Shown here piece by piece: positions 41,780 to 50,659 of a DNA stretch of 64,000 nucleotides. The DNA is taken from positions 440,902 through 504,901 of the forward strand of contig NZ_JAHHZF010000001.1 of the NCBI RefSeq assembly GCF_018729455.1, written 5' to 3'. The position numbers and the translations under genes are program-made. The notes below the pieces were generated by a model. That model was not told the DNA's origin. It worked only from the letters and a program-made list of their open reading frames with translations, and ran no database searches. The stretch's first letter is position 1. The number at the start of each line of letters is the position of its first letter. This DNA is from Prosthecodimorpha staleyi. GTDB lineage: Bacteria; Pseudomonadota; Alphaproteobacteria; Rhizobiales; Ancalomicrobiaceae.

Positions 41780-43648
41780 TCACTTCGAGCCGATCTGGCG
41801 GCCGAACAACGCTTCGGCGTCGATCCCGAACGGGTTGGTGGTCTCGGTGAAGAGCTTGTCCATGCGCTCGTCGAAGCGGCGCTTGGCCGCGTCGCCGTCG
41901 AACGGATTGGTTCCGGTCGCCTCGAAGGTGATCGTCGTGTCGGTGGTCACGACCTTGAAGTTGAGGTCCGGGTTGCCGGTGATCAGTTCGTCGGTCACGC
42001 CTTGCCGGATGCGGTCGAGGGAGCGGGTGACGGTCGCGAACTGATTCTCCGTCAGTTCCCGCTTGGCGCGCCCCAGATCGAAATTCATCTGTCCGAGCAG
42101 GGTGTGCATGTTGAGCGTATCGACGGCGATGCGCATGATCTGCTGCGGCGGCAGGGCATTGCCTTCGCCGTCGGTCATCTTGATGCCGTGCGCCTTCAGA
42201 TAGGCATCCGGTGCGCCCGGCTTGCCGAGATCGACCGCGTTGAACTTCAGCGCCTGCTCGGTGGTGTAGGTCGGGACCTGCGACGACGAGCCGGATTGCT
42301 GCGAGACCGGCGGCGGCTTTGAGGTCCAGTCCGGCACGATCTGGTCGACCTGGCCGCTGTTGCTGTAGGCATTGTCGAGATTGTCGAGCAGCGCCAGGGG
42401 TTCGGTGGTGCCGAGCGCGAACAGCGCATAGACCTCCTGGTAGGGACCGTTCTTGTCCAGCATGGCCGTCTTCATCGACATGAGCTTGGTGATCATGTCG
42501 AGAACCGACTGCAACTGCTCTTCGTTCAGACCCTGCAGGAACTCGGGATCACGCAGCATCGCAATATTGGCATCGATCTGATCGAGCCGTTTGTTGAGGC
42601 TGGCAACCTGCTCCTTGCAGACCTGCTGCATCCGCTGGCCGGCGGCCGTGCGATCGAGCGTGCCGGCCTTGTGGTCCTTGAGCACGTCGGAGACATGGCC
42701 GAGGCTCTCCGAGAGGCCGATATGGGCCTGCCCCACCAGCGCAAGGGCTTCCGAGCCGAACTGGCGCGCGCTGTAGAGCGCATATTTCTCGGGGTTGTTC
42801 TTCTGCAGGTCGCTCTTGGCCTTGGCCCATTCGGGCGAATTCTGCGCCTTGGTGTAGGCCGTCGTCAGGGCGGTATCCTCGGCCATGGCCATGGCATATT
42901 TCAGCCCGTCACGGCCGAACTTGGCGACCGACAGCAGCGCGTCGCAGTCGTTGCGGTTGTTGATGCAGCGCGCGAAATCCTTCAGCTTTTCAGACGATCG
43001 TCCCTCCAGTCCGCCATTCTTCAGGAACCGCGTCGCCGCCTCGCGCATCTCGTCGACCGAAGCGAATCCGCCGGCGCGGACCTTGGACGAATCGGTCTTC
43101 GGCGGCGTCCGGGTCCCGTCGGTCCGTTCGGTACCCTGGGTCTGGACGTTGCCGCCCTGGCCGACCTGTCCGGAGTGTCCGATGCCCTGCTCCGATCCGG
43201 GGACATGCCCGCCCTGGTTCTGGCTGTCGACCTGCTCGCCCGATCCCTGTTGCACCTGACCTTCCGGTTGCCTCCGGCGCGAACCGAGCAGGTCAACCTG
43301 GCCGCCATCCTGGGTGACCGGACCGAGCCCGTCGGCCTTGTTGCCGAACTCGCCCATCTTGATCAGGTCGCGCACCACGCGGGCGGTCAGCGGCTTGCCC
43401 TTGAGGCCGCCGATGGTGTCGTCGATATGCGAGCCGAGGCCCGGATAGGCGCTCTTCAGGGTCTTGACGACCTCAGACTTGACGGCCGCCTGCTCCTTCT
43501 TGGGCTGCATCATCTCCGCGATGCGCCCAAAGAAGCCGGTGTTCGACCGGACCACGATGAGCTTGCCCTTGCCCTTCTCGTTGCCGAGACCGAGGGTGCC
43601 GTCCGTTCCGACAACGGCTTGCTTGAGCGCCTGAAGAGTGATCGCCAT
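41780..43648 (-). CDS. Large unrecognised protein beside a T3S chaperone gene, candidate type III effector A
   Basis: A 622-residue protein not recognised as any family. Residues 54-98 form a helical segment with AAVKSEVVKTLKSAYPG and later GKPLTARVVRDLI. Residues about 105-195 are a Gln/Gly/Ser-rich disordered linker. Residues 195-560 are mostly helical with Cys (RCINNRNDCDAL), and the C-terminus repeats TNPF twice. No signal peptide or membrane segment is seen. The gene directly upstream (36 bases) encodes a CesT-like chaperone. G+C in sampled coding lines was 53-55% against about 65-70% for neighbouring housekeeping genes. AGAGG lies before ATG 43648. Reading as a T3S substrate is inference. 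Confidence 0.72.
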   Translation of the reverse strand: MAITLQALKQAVVGTDGTLGLGNEKGKGKLIVVRSNTGFFGRIAEMMQPKKEQAAVKSEVVKTLKSAYPGLGSHIDDTIGGLKGKPLTARVVRDLIKMGEFGNKADGLGPVTQDGGQVDLLGSRRRQPEGQVQQGSGEQVDSQNQGGHVPGSEQGIGHSGQVGQGGNVQTQGTERTDGTRTPPKTDSSKVRAGGFASVDEMREAATRFLKNGGLEGRSSEKLKDFARCINNRNDCDALLSVAKFGRDGLKYAMAMAEDTALTTAYTKAQNSPEWAKAKSDLQKNNPEKYALYSARQFGSEALALVGQAHIGLSESLGHVSDVLKDHKAGTLDRTAAGQRMQQVCKEQVASLNKRLDQIDANIAMLRDPEFLQGLNEEQLQSVLDMITKLMSMKTAMLDKNGPYQEVYALFALGTTEPLALLDNLDNAYSNSGQVDQIVPDWTSKPPPVSQQSGSSSQVPTYTTEQALKFNAVDLGKPGAPDAYLKAHGIKMTDGEGNALPPQQIMRIAVDTLNMHTLLGQMNFDLGRAKRELTENQFATVTRSLDRIRQGVTDELITGNPDLNFKVVTTDTTITFEATGTNPFDGDAAKRRFDERMDKLFTETTNPFGIDAEALFGRQIGSK

Positions 43649-43684
43649 GGTAGACCTCTGATAGGAAACGTCGTCGCCGGCGGC

Positions 43685-44164
43685 TCAGACCCGGATCATG
43701 CCAAGGATTCCGAGATCGTCGTCGCGGCCGGGCGCCGGGACGGTCACGGCGCTGTCGGCACTCAGGAAAGCGGGTCGCGCCAGCAAGGCCTTGAGGCCCT
43801 CCAACTGGTCGATGAAATCCTTGATGAAATCCGACAGGTCGTCGACGGTCGCCCGCGCGATCGGGAAGCGTGCCGCCAGCGACAGGGTGCCGTTGCTGGG
43901 ATCGAGCGCGATGGCGCCGACGCCGACCATGACGGAGACGAAGTTGAGCTCCATCAGCCGGCCGAGCACGACGGCCGGCATCTGCCGCGACAGTTGCGCC
44001 AGTTCGGCGGAGACGAAGAAGATCCGCTGGTTCGGGCGGTGCTCGATCTCGACCTCCATGCCGTCGAAGGCCAGGAGGCTCAGATTGTCGTCGAAGGCGA
44101 GTTCGGGCAGCCCGAGCCGCACGCCGAATTCGCTCAAGAGCCGGTCACCTGCCGTCCCCACCAT
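43685..44164 (-). CDS. CesT-family type III secretion chaperone (candidate, pair A)
   Basis: A 159-residue acidic cytosolic protein. It shows the class I T3S chaperone plan: RLLSEFGVRLGLPELAFDDN, then a strand with EVEIEHRPNQRIFFVSAELA, then MELNFVSVMVGVGAIALDPSNGTLSLAARFPI (pieces) and a final helical part. Such chaperones bind the N-terminal region of a partner effector and hold it secretion-competent; the 36-base spacing to the candidate effector is the usual chaperone-effector layout. ATG 44164 has GGGGAG 7 bases upstream, better than TTG at 44170. A perfect palindrome lies just upstream. Confidence 0.78.
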   Translation of the reverse strand: MVGTAGDRLLSEFGVRLGLPELAFDDNLSLLAFDGMEVEIEHRPNQRIFFVSAELAQLSRQMPAVVLGRLMELNFVSVMVGVGAIALDPSNGTLSLAARFPIARATVDDLSDFIKDFIDQLEGLKALLARPAFLSADSAVTVPAPGRDDDLGILGMIRV

Positions 44165-44183
44165 GCCCAATCTCCCCGTCGCC

Positions 44184-44212
44184 GGTCGATCCCGGCGTGA
44201 ACGGGATCGACC
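44184..44212. promoter_or_regulatory. Perfect 11-bp palindrome upstream of chaperone A
   Basis: GGTCGATCCCG (44184-44194) and CGGGATCGACC (44202-44212) are perfect inverted repeats around a 7-base spacer, starting 20 bases before the ATG of the chaperone gene and just upstream of its Shine-Dalgarno. It could be an operator or an mRNA hairpin at the 5' end. It lies in the 105-base gap between der (which runs leftward into it) and the chaperone gene, so it could also end der transcription, although no T-run is present. Confidence 0.5.
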
Positions 44213-44269
44213 ATAGCGGGTGCATGCGATGGTGATGTGATATTCGTGACTTGCCCGACGCCGGCGGCG

Positions 44270-45667
44270 TCAGGACTTGCCGGGATCGTAGGGATTGTCG
44301 CTGCCGCCGCGGATATGCAGGCGCAGCGGGATACCGGTCAGCTCGAAGGTTTCGCGCAGGTCGTTGGACAGATAGCGGACATAGCTGTCCGGCAACGCCT
44401 CGGGGCGCGAGCAAAAGATCGCGAAGGTCGGCGGGCGCGACTTGGCCTGCGTGGCGTAGCGGATCTTGATGCGTCGGCCGGACACCGCCGGCGGCGGATG
44501 CCGATCGAGCACGTTGCCGAGCCAGCGGTTGAGCTGGCTCGTGGAGACGCGGCGGCTCCAGACCTCCTCGATCGCGATGACGGCCGCCATCAGGTCCTCG
44601 AGCCCGTCGCCGGTCAGGCCCGAGACGCGCACCATCGGCACGCCGCGCACCTGCGGCAGCAGCCGCTCGCAGGTCTCGCGCAGATCGCGCCAGACCTTGT
44701 TGCGGTCCTCGATCAGGTCCCACTTGTCGATCGCGATGACGAGGGCGCGGCCCTCCTTCACGATCAGGTCGGCGATCTGCAGGTCCTGCTTCTCGAACGG
44801 GATGGTCGCATCCAGGCAAAGGACGACCACCTCGGCGAAGCGGATCGCCCGCAGGCTGTCGGCGACCGAGAGCTTCTCGAGCTTGTCCTGGATGCGCGCC
44901 TTGCGGCGCAATCCCGCGGTGTCGAACAGCTTGATCCGCCGGCCGCGCCATTCCCAGTCGACCGAGATGGAGTCGCGCGTGATTCCGGCCTCAGGGCCGG
45001 TCAGCATCCGATCCTCGCCGATCAGGGCATTGACCAGCGTCGACTTGCCAGCATTCGGCCGGCCGACCATGGCGATGCGCAGCGGCTTGGCCGGCCCCGG
45101 CGCGGCCCCCGCCTCGCCGTCGAGGACCGCCACGTCGGTCTCCGCTTCGTCCGCCTCGTCTTCCGGCTCCGGGGCGTCGCAATAGGGCATCAGCGCGTCG
45201 TAGAGATCGGACAGGCCCTCGCCATGCTCGGCGGAGAGCGGCACCGGATCGCCGAAGCCCAACTCGTAGGCCTCGTAGGCCCCGGCCCCGCCGACGCGCC
45301 CCTCGGACTTGTTGGCGACCAGGATGACCGGGCGGCCGGACCGGCGCACCAGTTCGGCGAAATGGTGGTCGAGCGGCGTCAGGCCGACGCGGCTGTCGGT
45401 CAGGAACAGGACCACGTCGGCGCTGCGGATCGCCTCCTCGGTCTGCGCCCGCATCCGGGCCGACAGGCTGTCGGCCTCGGCCTCTTCCAGGCCGGCGGTA
45501 TCGACAATGGCAAATTCGAGATCGCCGAGCCGGGCATCGCCCATGCGGCGGTCGCGCGTCACCCCCGGCGTGTCGTCGACAAGCGCGAGGCGCTTGCCGA
45601 CCAGCCGATTGAACAGGGTCGACTTGCCGACATTGGGGCGGCCAACGATGGCCACGGTCGGTCGCAT
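44270..45667 (-). CDS. der: GTPase Der (EngA)
   Basis: Encodes 465 residues with two tandem Era-like GTPase domains and a C-terminal KH-like domain. The first G1 motif is GRPNVGKST near residue 9 and the second is GRPNAGKST in the middle; DTAG G3 motifs occur in both. Der is essential for 50S assembly. An acidic linker ([20 protein letters not shown], 20 residues) joins the domains. The end is [12 protein letters not shown]. It follows bamB by 10 bases on the same strand, so der-bamB-TPR form one unit. Confidence 0.97.
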   Translation of the reverse strand: MRPTVAIVGRPNVGKSTLFNRLVGKRLALVDDTPGVTRDRRMGDARLGDLEFAIVDTAGLEEAEADSLSARMRAQTEEAIRSADVVLFLTDSRVGLTPLDHHFAELVRRSGRPVILVANKSEGRVGGAGAYEAYELGFGDPVPLSAEHGEGLSDLYDALMPYCDAPEPEDEADEAETDVAVLDGEAGAAPGPAKPLRIAMVGRPNAGKSTLVNALIGEDRMLTGPEAGITRDSISVDWEWRGRRIKLFDTAGLRRKARIQDKLEKLSVADSLRAIRFAEVVVLCLDATIPFEKQDLQIADLIVKEGRALVIAIDKWDLIEDRNKVWRDLRETCERLLPQVRGVPMVRVSGLTGDGLEDLMAAVIAIEEVWSRRVSTSQLNRWLGNVLDRHPPPAVSGRRIKIRYATQAKSRPPTFAIFCSRPEALPDSYVRYLSNDLRETFELTGIPLRLHIRGGSDNPYDPGKS

Positions 45668-45677
45668 AAGAGTCCGA

Positions 45678-47051
45678 TCAGTTGAAGGCTTCGAGCGTGC
45701 CGCTGCCGGATAGCACGATCAGCTTGCCCGACGCCACTACCGGAGCGAGCATCGCGGGTTCGCCCGTGTCGCGCGTATTGACCACCTGGCCGTTGGCCGG
45801 GTTGACGGCGACCAGGCCACCCTCGTTGGAGACCAGCCAGAGCGAGCCGCCGGCCAGCACTGGGCCGGCCCAATTGGTCCGCTTCTTCTTGGTCCGCGTC
45901 ACCGGCAGCTTGTTCGACCACAGAACTTCGCCGGACTTGCGGTCGAAGGCGATCAGATTGTCGTCGAGGTCGACCACGAAGACCGCATTGCCGGACACGA
46001 CCGGGGTATGGGCCGAACCGATCGCCTGTTCCCAGATCCGATTGCCGGACTTCAGCTGCAGCGCCACCGTGCGGCTGCCGACGCCGGTCGCGTAGACGAC
46101 GCCGTCGTCGATCACCGGGCTCGCCGCGATATCGGCGAGGCCGGTCACCGCATAGTTGCGGCTCGCCCGGGCCAGACCGTCGCTCCAGACCGGCTTGCCG
46201 GTCTTGATGTCGACCGCGACCAGTTCGCCCGACGAGAAGGGCACCACCACACGGTCGCCGGCAACCGCCGGGTTGACCGAGGACAGGAGACCGCCGACCT
46301 CGGGCACGCCCTTGAAGGTCCAGGCCTCCACGCCGTCGCCGGCATTGAGCGCATAGAGCACGTTGGCCTGGCTCACGGCGAAGACCTTGCCCTGCGCCAC
46401 GGTCGGTGCGCCGCGGGCGGGTTCGCCGATCTTCTGCTCCCACACCTTGGCGCCGGAGGTGGCGTCGAGCGCCACCACGGTGCCGTAGCCGGTCGCCGCA
46501 TAGACCCGGCCGCCCTCGGCGGCGACGCCGCCGCCGGCCACCGGCTCGTCGTCGCGACCGGCCGGCCGCAGGCTGACCTTCCAGAGCCGCCCGCCGCCGT
46601 CGGCCGAGTGGGCCGACACGTTGCCGTTGGGATCGTAGACGAAGATGCGTCCGTCGGAGGCCACGGGCCGTGCGAAGACGCGCGGCGCCCCGCGCAGCAT
46701 GCTGCCCGACGAGACATCAGCCGCGTTGGTCGCCCAGATGCGGTTGCCGCCGGTCCCGTCGAGAGCGACATGGCCCGGATTGTTGGTCGCGGGACCGGAA
46801 GCCTGGCCCCAGTTGCCGGCAGGACGCGGGCCGGTCACCGAGACCGGCTTGTTCTTGGCGAGCTGAGCCGGCGACTGGTCGGGCAGGACCGGCTTGCGGG
46901 TGCCCGGCAGGTGCTTTTCCTGGGCACCGAACGGATTGAGCGAGGTCAGCGTGTCGCTGAAATCGTCGGAAGAGGTGCAGCCGGCCAGGGCGAAGGCGGC
47001 CGTGGCGGCAAGGAGGACAGGGCGCAAGGACCGAAGCACGATGCACCTCAC
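45678..47051 (-). CDS. bamB: BamB, outer-membrane assembly lipoprotein
   Basis: A 457-residue lipoprotein: N-terminal signal ([17 protein letters not shown]) with lipobox LAGC, Cys25. The mature protein is an eight-bladed PQQ-like beta-propeller; repeated blades end in sequences like [20 protein letters not shown] and [15 protein letters not shown]. BamB supports BamA in folding outer-membrane proteins. Start GTG at 47051 shares GTGA with the stop of the upstream TPR gene, indicating coupling. Upstream and downstream neighbours (YfgM-like and Der) match the order found in many proteobacteria. Confidence 0.94.
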   Translation of the reverse strand: MRCIVLRSLRPVLLAATAAFALAGCTSSDDFSDTLTSLNPFGAQEKHLPGTRKPVLPDQSPAQLAKNKPVSVTGPRPAGNWGQASGPATNNPGHVALDGTGGNRIWATNAADVSSGSMLRGAPRVFARPVASDGRIFVYDPNGNVSAHSADGGGRLWKVSLRPAGRDDEPVAGGGVAAEGGRVYAATGYGTVVALDATSGAKVWEQKIGEPARGAPTVAQGKVFAVSQANVLYALNAGDGVEAWTFKGVPEVGGLLSSVNPAVAGDRVVVPFSSGELVAVDIKTGKPVWSDGLARASRNYAVTGLADIAASPVIDDGVVYATGVGSRTVALQLKSGNRIWEQAIGSAHTPVVSGNAVFVVDLDDNLIAFDRKSGEVLWSNKLPVTRTKKKRTNWAGPVLAGGSLWLVSNEGGLVAVNPANGQVVNTRDTGEPAMLAPVVASGKLIVLSGSGTLEAFN

Positions 47052-47728
47052 TGTGCGGGTTTCTCGGCGGGCTTCGCCGAGGCGGAGGCTCGGATCAGCC
47101 CCATCAGGATTTCGGCGCGGGCCGTGAAATCGCGCGGCACGTCGGCCTCCTTGGTCAGCGCTTCGAATTCGCGCCGGGCGGCCTCCATGTCGCCGGCCTT
47201 GTAGGCGGCGAGCGCGAGGATTTCGCGACCCGAAAAGCGCCAGGGATCGTTGGCGGCCGTCAGCGCCTTGGCGCGCGCCTCGACGGCCGCACGATCCTCG
47301 ACATCGAGCGCCAGATAGGCGGCCCGCGCCCGGGCCGTTCCGGCGAGGAGCGGCGGCGTCGTGGTCTGACGGGCGAGATCGTCATAGGCCTTGATCGCGC
47401 CGGCCGGATCGCCGGCCAAGGCCAGTTCGCCCGCCGCACGCAGACCCGCCAGGACCGGATAGCCGGCAAAACCGGAAGCTCCCAGTGCCCGGAAGGCTTC
47501 CTCGGCACCCTTGTGATCGCCGTCGGCGGAGAGCTTCACAGCCGCAAAATACTGCTGGCCATGGGCCTGCGCCTGCTGCAGACGCCAATATTCCCAGCCG
47601 CGCCATCCGGCCACACCGGCAACGATCAGGAAGGCGAGCCCGAGGATCACAGTCGAGTAGCGATCCCACAGCTTCTTCAGCTGGTCGCGCCTGAGATCCT
47701 CGTCGATTTCGTTGAAGATATCCGCCAT
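47048..47728 (-). CDS. YfgM-like TPR membrane protein
   Basis: A 226-residue single-pass protein. The first 25 residues are cytosolic (DIFNEIDEDLRRDQLKKLWDRY), a transmembrane helix follows at about 27-45 (ILGLAFLIVAGVAGWRGW), and the rest is a periplasmic tetratricopeptide-like helical domain. YfgM co-works with PpiD near the Sec translocon in E. coli, and its gene lies next to bamB and der there too. Overlap of four bases with bamB suggests translational coupling. ATG 47728; upstream gap 47729-48007 shows no gene. Confidence 0.88.
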   Translation of the reverse strand: MADIFNEIDEDLRRDQLKKLWDRYSTVILGLAFLIVAGVAGWRGWEYWRLQQAQAHGQQYFAAVKLSADGDHKGAEEAFRALGASGFAGYPVLAGLRAAGELALAGDPAGAIKAYDDLARQTTTPPLLAGTARARAAYLALDVEDRAAVEARAKALTAANDPWRFSGREILALAAYKAGDMEAARREFEALTKEADVPRDFTARAEILMGLIRASASAKPAEKPAQ

Positions 47729-48007
47729 TGATCCTCGTTCCCGGTCAGCCCGGCCTGTTCTTCTCGGCGCCGGCGGCTCTCATGACGGCCCTGGCCGCCG
47801 AGAACCGCACTGCCCTGCCCGGCCGCCGCCGCACCGATGGCGCGACAGGCAAAGCCGCCCCGTGACGGGCGGCGCACCATAGCCGGAGGGCTCGATCCCC
47901 GCAAATCGGGCGGGTCGAAAACCGACCTCCCTGCTGTCGCGCCGGATTCGATCCTTTTCGTGGCGGATTTGCGTCCGCACCCACCCGACCGACCCGACAG
48001 GTTGCGG

Positions 48008-48592
48008 TCAGACCGGACTGACGCCGATCAGCCACAGATGCAGGCGGAACACGAAGGCGAGATAGAGCGCGAGACCGACCACCACGGCGATCGTGTCGCG
48101 CTGCGTCCACCGCGCGACGGCCGGCGGCGTCTGGGCGCCGCGCCGCTTGACCGAGATGCGGTCGACCACCGCCCAGGCCAGAATCGAACCGAACAGGATC
48201 ACGTCCGGGACGCTGCCATTGGCGATCAGATGCGCGACCGCCCAGAGCTTCACGGCGACCAGCATCGGATGCTTGACGATCGTGCGGATTCGCGACGTGC
48301 TCCCGGTGGCGGCAAGCAGCGGGAAGACCGGGATCATCAGCAACGCGACCAGATGGCGCGTCCAGGCCGGCGGATCGTAGAGCACCATCGATCCGGTCAG
48401 GCCGGAGGACCGCGCCGCGCCATAGCCCCAGACCACCAGGGCGAGGCCGCCGAGCGAAGCGATCGCAAACAGGCCGGCATAGCCGGTCTGCCCGAAGCGG
48501 CCGACCAGCGCGCCGCGCAGGGCCGGCCGGGTCGGCAGCATATGGGCCCCGAGAAAGAGCACGAGACCCAGAACGAGAAGCAGGATCGGCAT
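48008..48592 (-). CDS. nnrU: NnrU family membrane protein
   Basis: A 194-residue protein with six hydrophobic segments. It begins LLLVLGLVLFLGAHMLP and contains VKHPMLVAVKLWAVAHLIANG, a family signature. NnrU is needed for nitrite/NO reductase expression or assembly in Rhodobacter and Agrobacterium, but many genomes without denitrification carry it; related proteins include isoprenylcysteine methyltransferase-like folds. No denitrification genes lie nearby, so the role here is unknown. It is followed by 279 bases before the YfgM-like gene. Confidence 0.9.
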   Translation of the reverse strand: MPILLLVLGLVLFLGAHMLPTRPALRGALVGRFGQTGYAGLFAIASLGGLALVVWGYGAARSSGLTGSMVLYDPPAWTRHLVALLMIPVFPLLAATGSTSRIRTIVKHPMLVAVKLWAVAHLIANGSVPDVILFGSILAWAVVDRISVKRRGAQTPPAVARWTQRDTIAVVVGLALYLAFVFRLHLWLIGVSPV

Positions 48593-48783
48593 GGCGGCGG
48601 TTCCTCAAGCGTTTCCGGGCGAAGCCGCGGCCGGCGCGCCGCCCGGAGACGCGATTGGCGCGTGACCCGGCCTGCGTTCCGACGGTCCGGAACCCTGGAA
48701 GCATTCCAAAGGCGAGGCGGTTTCGTTGTCGCAGAGCATGGCCGGCCGTTCAATGCGGCCGGGCGTAAAAAAGGCCGGCGCAT

Positions 48784-49725
48784 TCACGGCGCAGGACGCC
48801 CGGCGCGCGTCCGGTCGGGCGCGGCGGCGCCGGGGCGTCCGAGCACGGCCGCCCGCGCGGCGCGGTAGCCGCGCGTGAACGCCTCGATGCGGCCGTCGAG
48901 ACCGTCTTCGGTGTCGAACCAGGCGATCGGTCCGGCCGGCAGGTCCATGCCGCCGATCCGCGCCGCCCGCCGGCGCGAGGCCCGCACGATCAGGTCCCGC
49001 AGCGGCACGGGCCCATGCAGGCGCAGGTCGACGCGGGTCTTCATCGAACTCCAGCGGCCACCGACATCCTGGAATCCGGTCTCGGGATCGCCGCGGCGGA
49101 AGGGTGCGGCGAACTGGCGGGCGACTTCCTGCCGACCGATCCACAGCGCCCCGGTGGCCGGATCGAGCCAGGCGCCGCGGCCGAACGCCAGACGGCCGGC
49201 AAAACGCGCCCAGGCCGGCAGCGGCAGGCGATCCAGAAACAGCCCCTCGGGCGACTGCCCGGCTCCCGGCCGCCCGGCCGCGATCCGTTCCGCCAGAGCG
49301 GCGTCGACGAGACCGACCCAGAGGACCGGGACGGACGCGCGCATGTAGCTGGCGGTGCGCGTGCGAAGTTCGGCGACGGTCAGGTCGGAGCGCTGGATTT
49401 CGATCGCCACCATGCCGCCGCCCGGCAAGGCCAGGGCGAGGTCGGTCCGCCGCTCGGCCGGATCACCGACCAGCCGCCGTTCGACCTCCGCCTCCATGCG
49501 GCGTTCAAGGAAGGCGTCGCGCAGCGCCGCCTTGGCCCAGTGGTGGGCCTCCGTCTCGCCGCGTGCCTCCCGGCACTCGACCGGCGGCAAATGGGCGAAG
49601 TGGGATACCTTCAGGTCGCCGCGGCGCAGGATCAAGGCCCGGCCGCATTCCGGGCAGACGAAGCCGTCATGGCGGCGCGCCGCCGCCGCATCGATCAGAA
49701 GGCCGTCACGTTCGGCAACCAGCAT
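48784..49725 (-). CDS. CoiA-like competence/nuclease-domain protein
   Basis: A 313-residue protein with the CoiA-type plan: a zinc-binding FVCPECGRALILRRG, then KVSHFAHLPP, then AHHWAKAAL and the PD-(D/E)xK-type nuclease motif RRTDLALALPGGGMVAIEIQRSDL (Asp, Glu and Gln-containing EIQRS). CoiA promotes recombination during transformation in Gram-positives; in Gram-negatives this family is only inferred. The C-terminal 120 residues are not recognised. It lies alone, with no competence gene near, between nnrU and sufA. Confidence 0.8.
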   Translation of the reverse strand: MLVAERDGLLIDAAAARRHDGFVCPECGRALILRRGDLKVSHFAHLPPVECREARGETEAHHWAKAALRDAFLERRMEAEVERRLVGDPAERRTDLALALPGGGMVAIEIQRSDLTVAELRTRTASYMRASVPVLWVGLVDAALAERIAAGRPGAGQSPEGLFLDRLPLPAWARFAGRLAFGRGAWLDPATGALWIGRQEVARQFAAPFRRGDPETGFQDVGGRWSSMKTRVDLRLHGPVPLRDLIVRASRRRAARIGGMDLPAGPIAWFDTEDGLDGRIEAFTRGYRAARAAVLGRPGAAAPDRTRAGRPAP

Positions 49726-49770
49726 CCGACCGCCCCCGACGGCGAGACCCGGGCCGCGCGGCCCGAACCG

Positions 49771-49828
49771 GCCAATGCATCAAGGTCAATGCACCCCGGT
49801 CAATGTGCCCCGGGTCAATGCGTCCCGG
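49771..49828. repeat. Four degenerate 14-15-bp tandem repeats at the sufA 3' end
   Basis: Units related to GTCAATGCACCCCG occur at 49771, 49785, 49799 and 49814 with a period of 14-15 bases. The last unit includes the sufA stop (49815-49817). On the minus strand the reading is CATTGAC-containing. Likely slippage; they mark the 3' end of the suf operon. Confidence 0.8.
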
Positions 49829-50180
49829 CGATCTCGGCGGGCTTCAGTTCGACGGATTCGCCGCAGCCGCAGGCCGAAACCTCGTTGGGATTGCGGAACA
49901 CGAAGCCGGAGGACAGCTTGCTGGTCTCGAAATCCATCGTGGTTCCGAGCAGGAACAGGGCGGCCTTGGGATCGACGAAGACCTTCACGCCCTTCTCGTC
50001 GACCACGTCGTCCTTGGGATCGGGCGTCTCGACATAGTCCATCGTATAGGACATGCCGGCGCAGCCGCCCTTCTTGACGCCGAGCCGGAGACCCTGGATC
50101 GGGCGCTCCGAGCCGGACATGATCTCCTTGACGCGCTCTGCGGCCGCGTCGGTGAGCGAGATGACCTTCAATCCGAACAT
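49815..50180 (-). CDS. sufA: A-type Fe-S carrier, SufA/IscA
   Basis: A 121-residue A-type carrier. The three cluster-binding cysteines are Cys40 (GGCAG) and Cys104/106 (ACGCG) in the expected positions. It takes clusters from SufBCD and passes them to apo-proteins. It is the last gene of the suf unit, 12 bases after sufT. The C-terminus ends EIAGTH and lies in a small tandem repeat. Whether it is called sufA, iscA or erpA is a naming choice; operon context favours sufA. Confidence 0.93.
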   Translation of the reverse strand: MFGLKVISLTDAAAERVKEIMSGSERPIQGLRLGVKKGGCAGMSYTMDYVETPDPKDDVVDEKGVKVFVDPKAALFLLGTTMDFETSKLSSGFVFRNPNEVSACGCGESVELKPAEIAGTH

Positions 50181-50192
50181 GGATGTCGTCCC

Positions 50193-50588
50193 TCAATACC
50201 AGTCCAGCGCCACGCGCGCCTCGTCGGACATGCGTCCCTGATCCCACGGCGGATCGAACACCATGCGCACGCGCACGTCGCCGACGCCCGACACGGAATT
50301 GACCGCATTCTCAACCCAGCCCGGCATCTCGCCGGCGACCGGACAGCCCGGAGCGGTCAGCGTCATGTCGATATCGACATTGCGGTCGTCGTCGATATCG
50401 ATCCTGTAGATCAGGCCGAGTTCGTAGATGTCGGCCGGAATCTCGGGATCGTAGACCGTCTTCAGGGCGCCGATGATGTCGGTCGTCAGGCGCTCCAGTT
50501 CCTCGGCCGGAATCGCGCTCGCCGCCTGTCTTTCCGGCGCAGCCGGCGGCTGTCCGAGCGGTTCGGTGTCGTTCACTCTTGCGTCCAT
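50193..50588 (-). CDS. sufT: SufT, DUF59/MIP18-type Fe-S assembly protein
   Basis: About 131 residues. The core is the DUF59 fold: IIGALKTVYDPEIPADIYELGLIY, then TLTAPGCPVAGEMPGWV with the conserved Cys, then FDPPWDQGRMSDEAR. SufT assists Fe-S cluster delivery. The N-terminal 40 residues are variable and Pro/Ala-rich. Of two close ATGs, 50588 has GAGGG 9 bases upstream and 50594 has it 3 bases upstream, so 50588 is preferred. It lies between sufS (72-base spacing) and sufA. Confidence 0.93.
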   Translation of the reverse strand: MDARVNDTEPLGQPPAAPERQAASAIPAEELERLTTDIIGALKTVYDPEIPADIYELGLIYRIDIDDDRNVDIDMTLTAPGCPVAGEMPGWVENAVNSVSGVGDVRVRMVFDPPWDQGRMSDEARVALDWY

Positions 50589-50659
50589 GGCCATCGGCCC
50601 TCGCCCGTCCAGTCTCGTTTCCCGCCCGGCACGCGGTCGCATGCCGGACCGTCCATCCG

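Noticed and set aside
47853-47872. Hairpin GCCGCCC-N6-GGGCGGC downstream of nnrU
   Set aside because: It has no adequate T-run on either strand and lies far from the stop, so it was not called a terminator.
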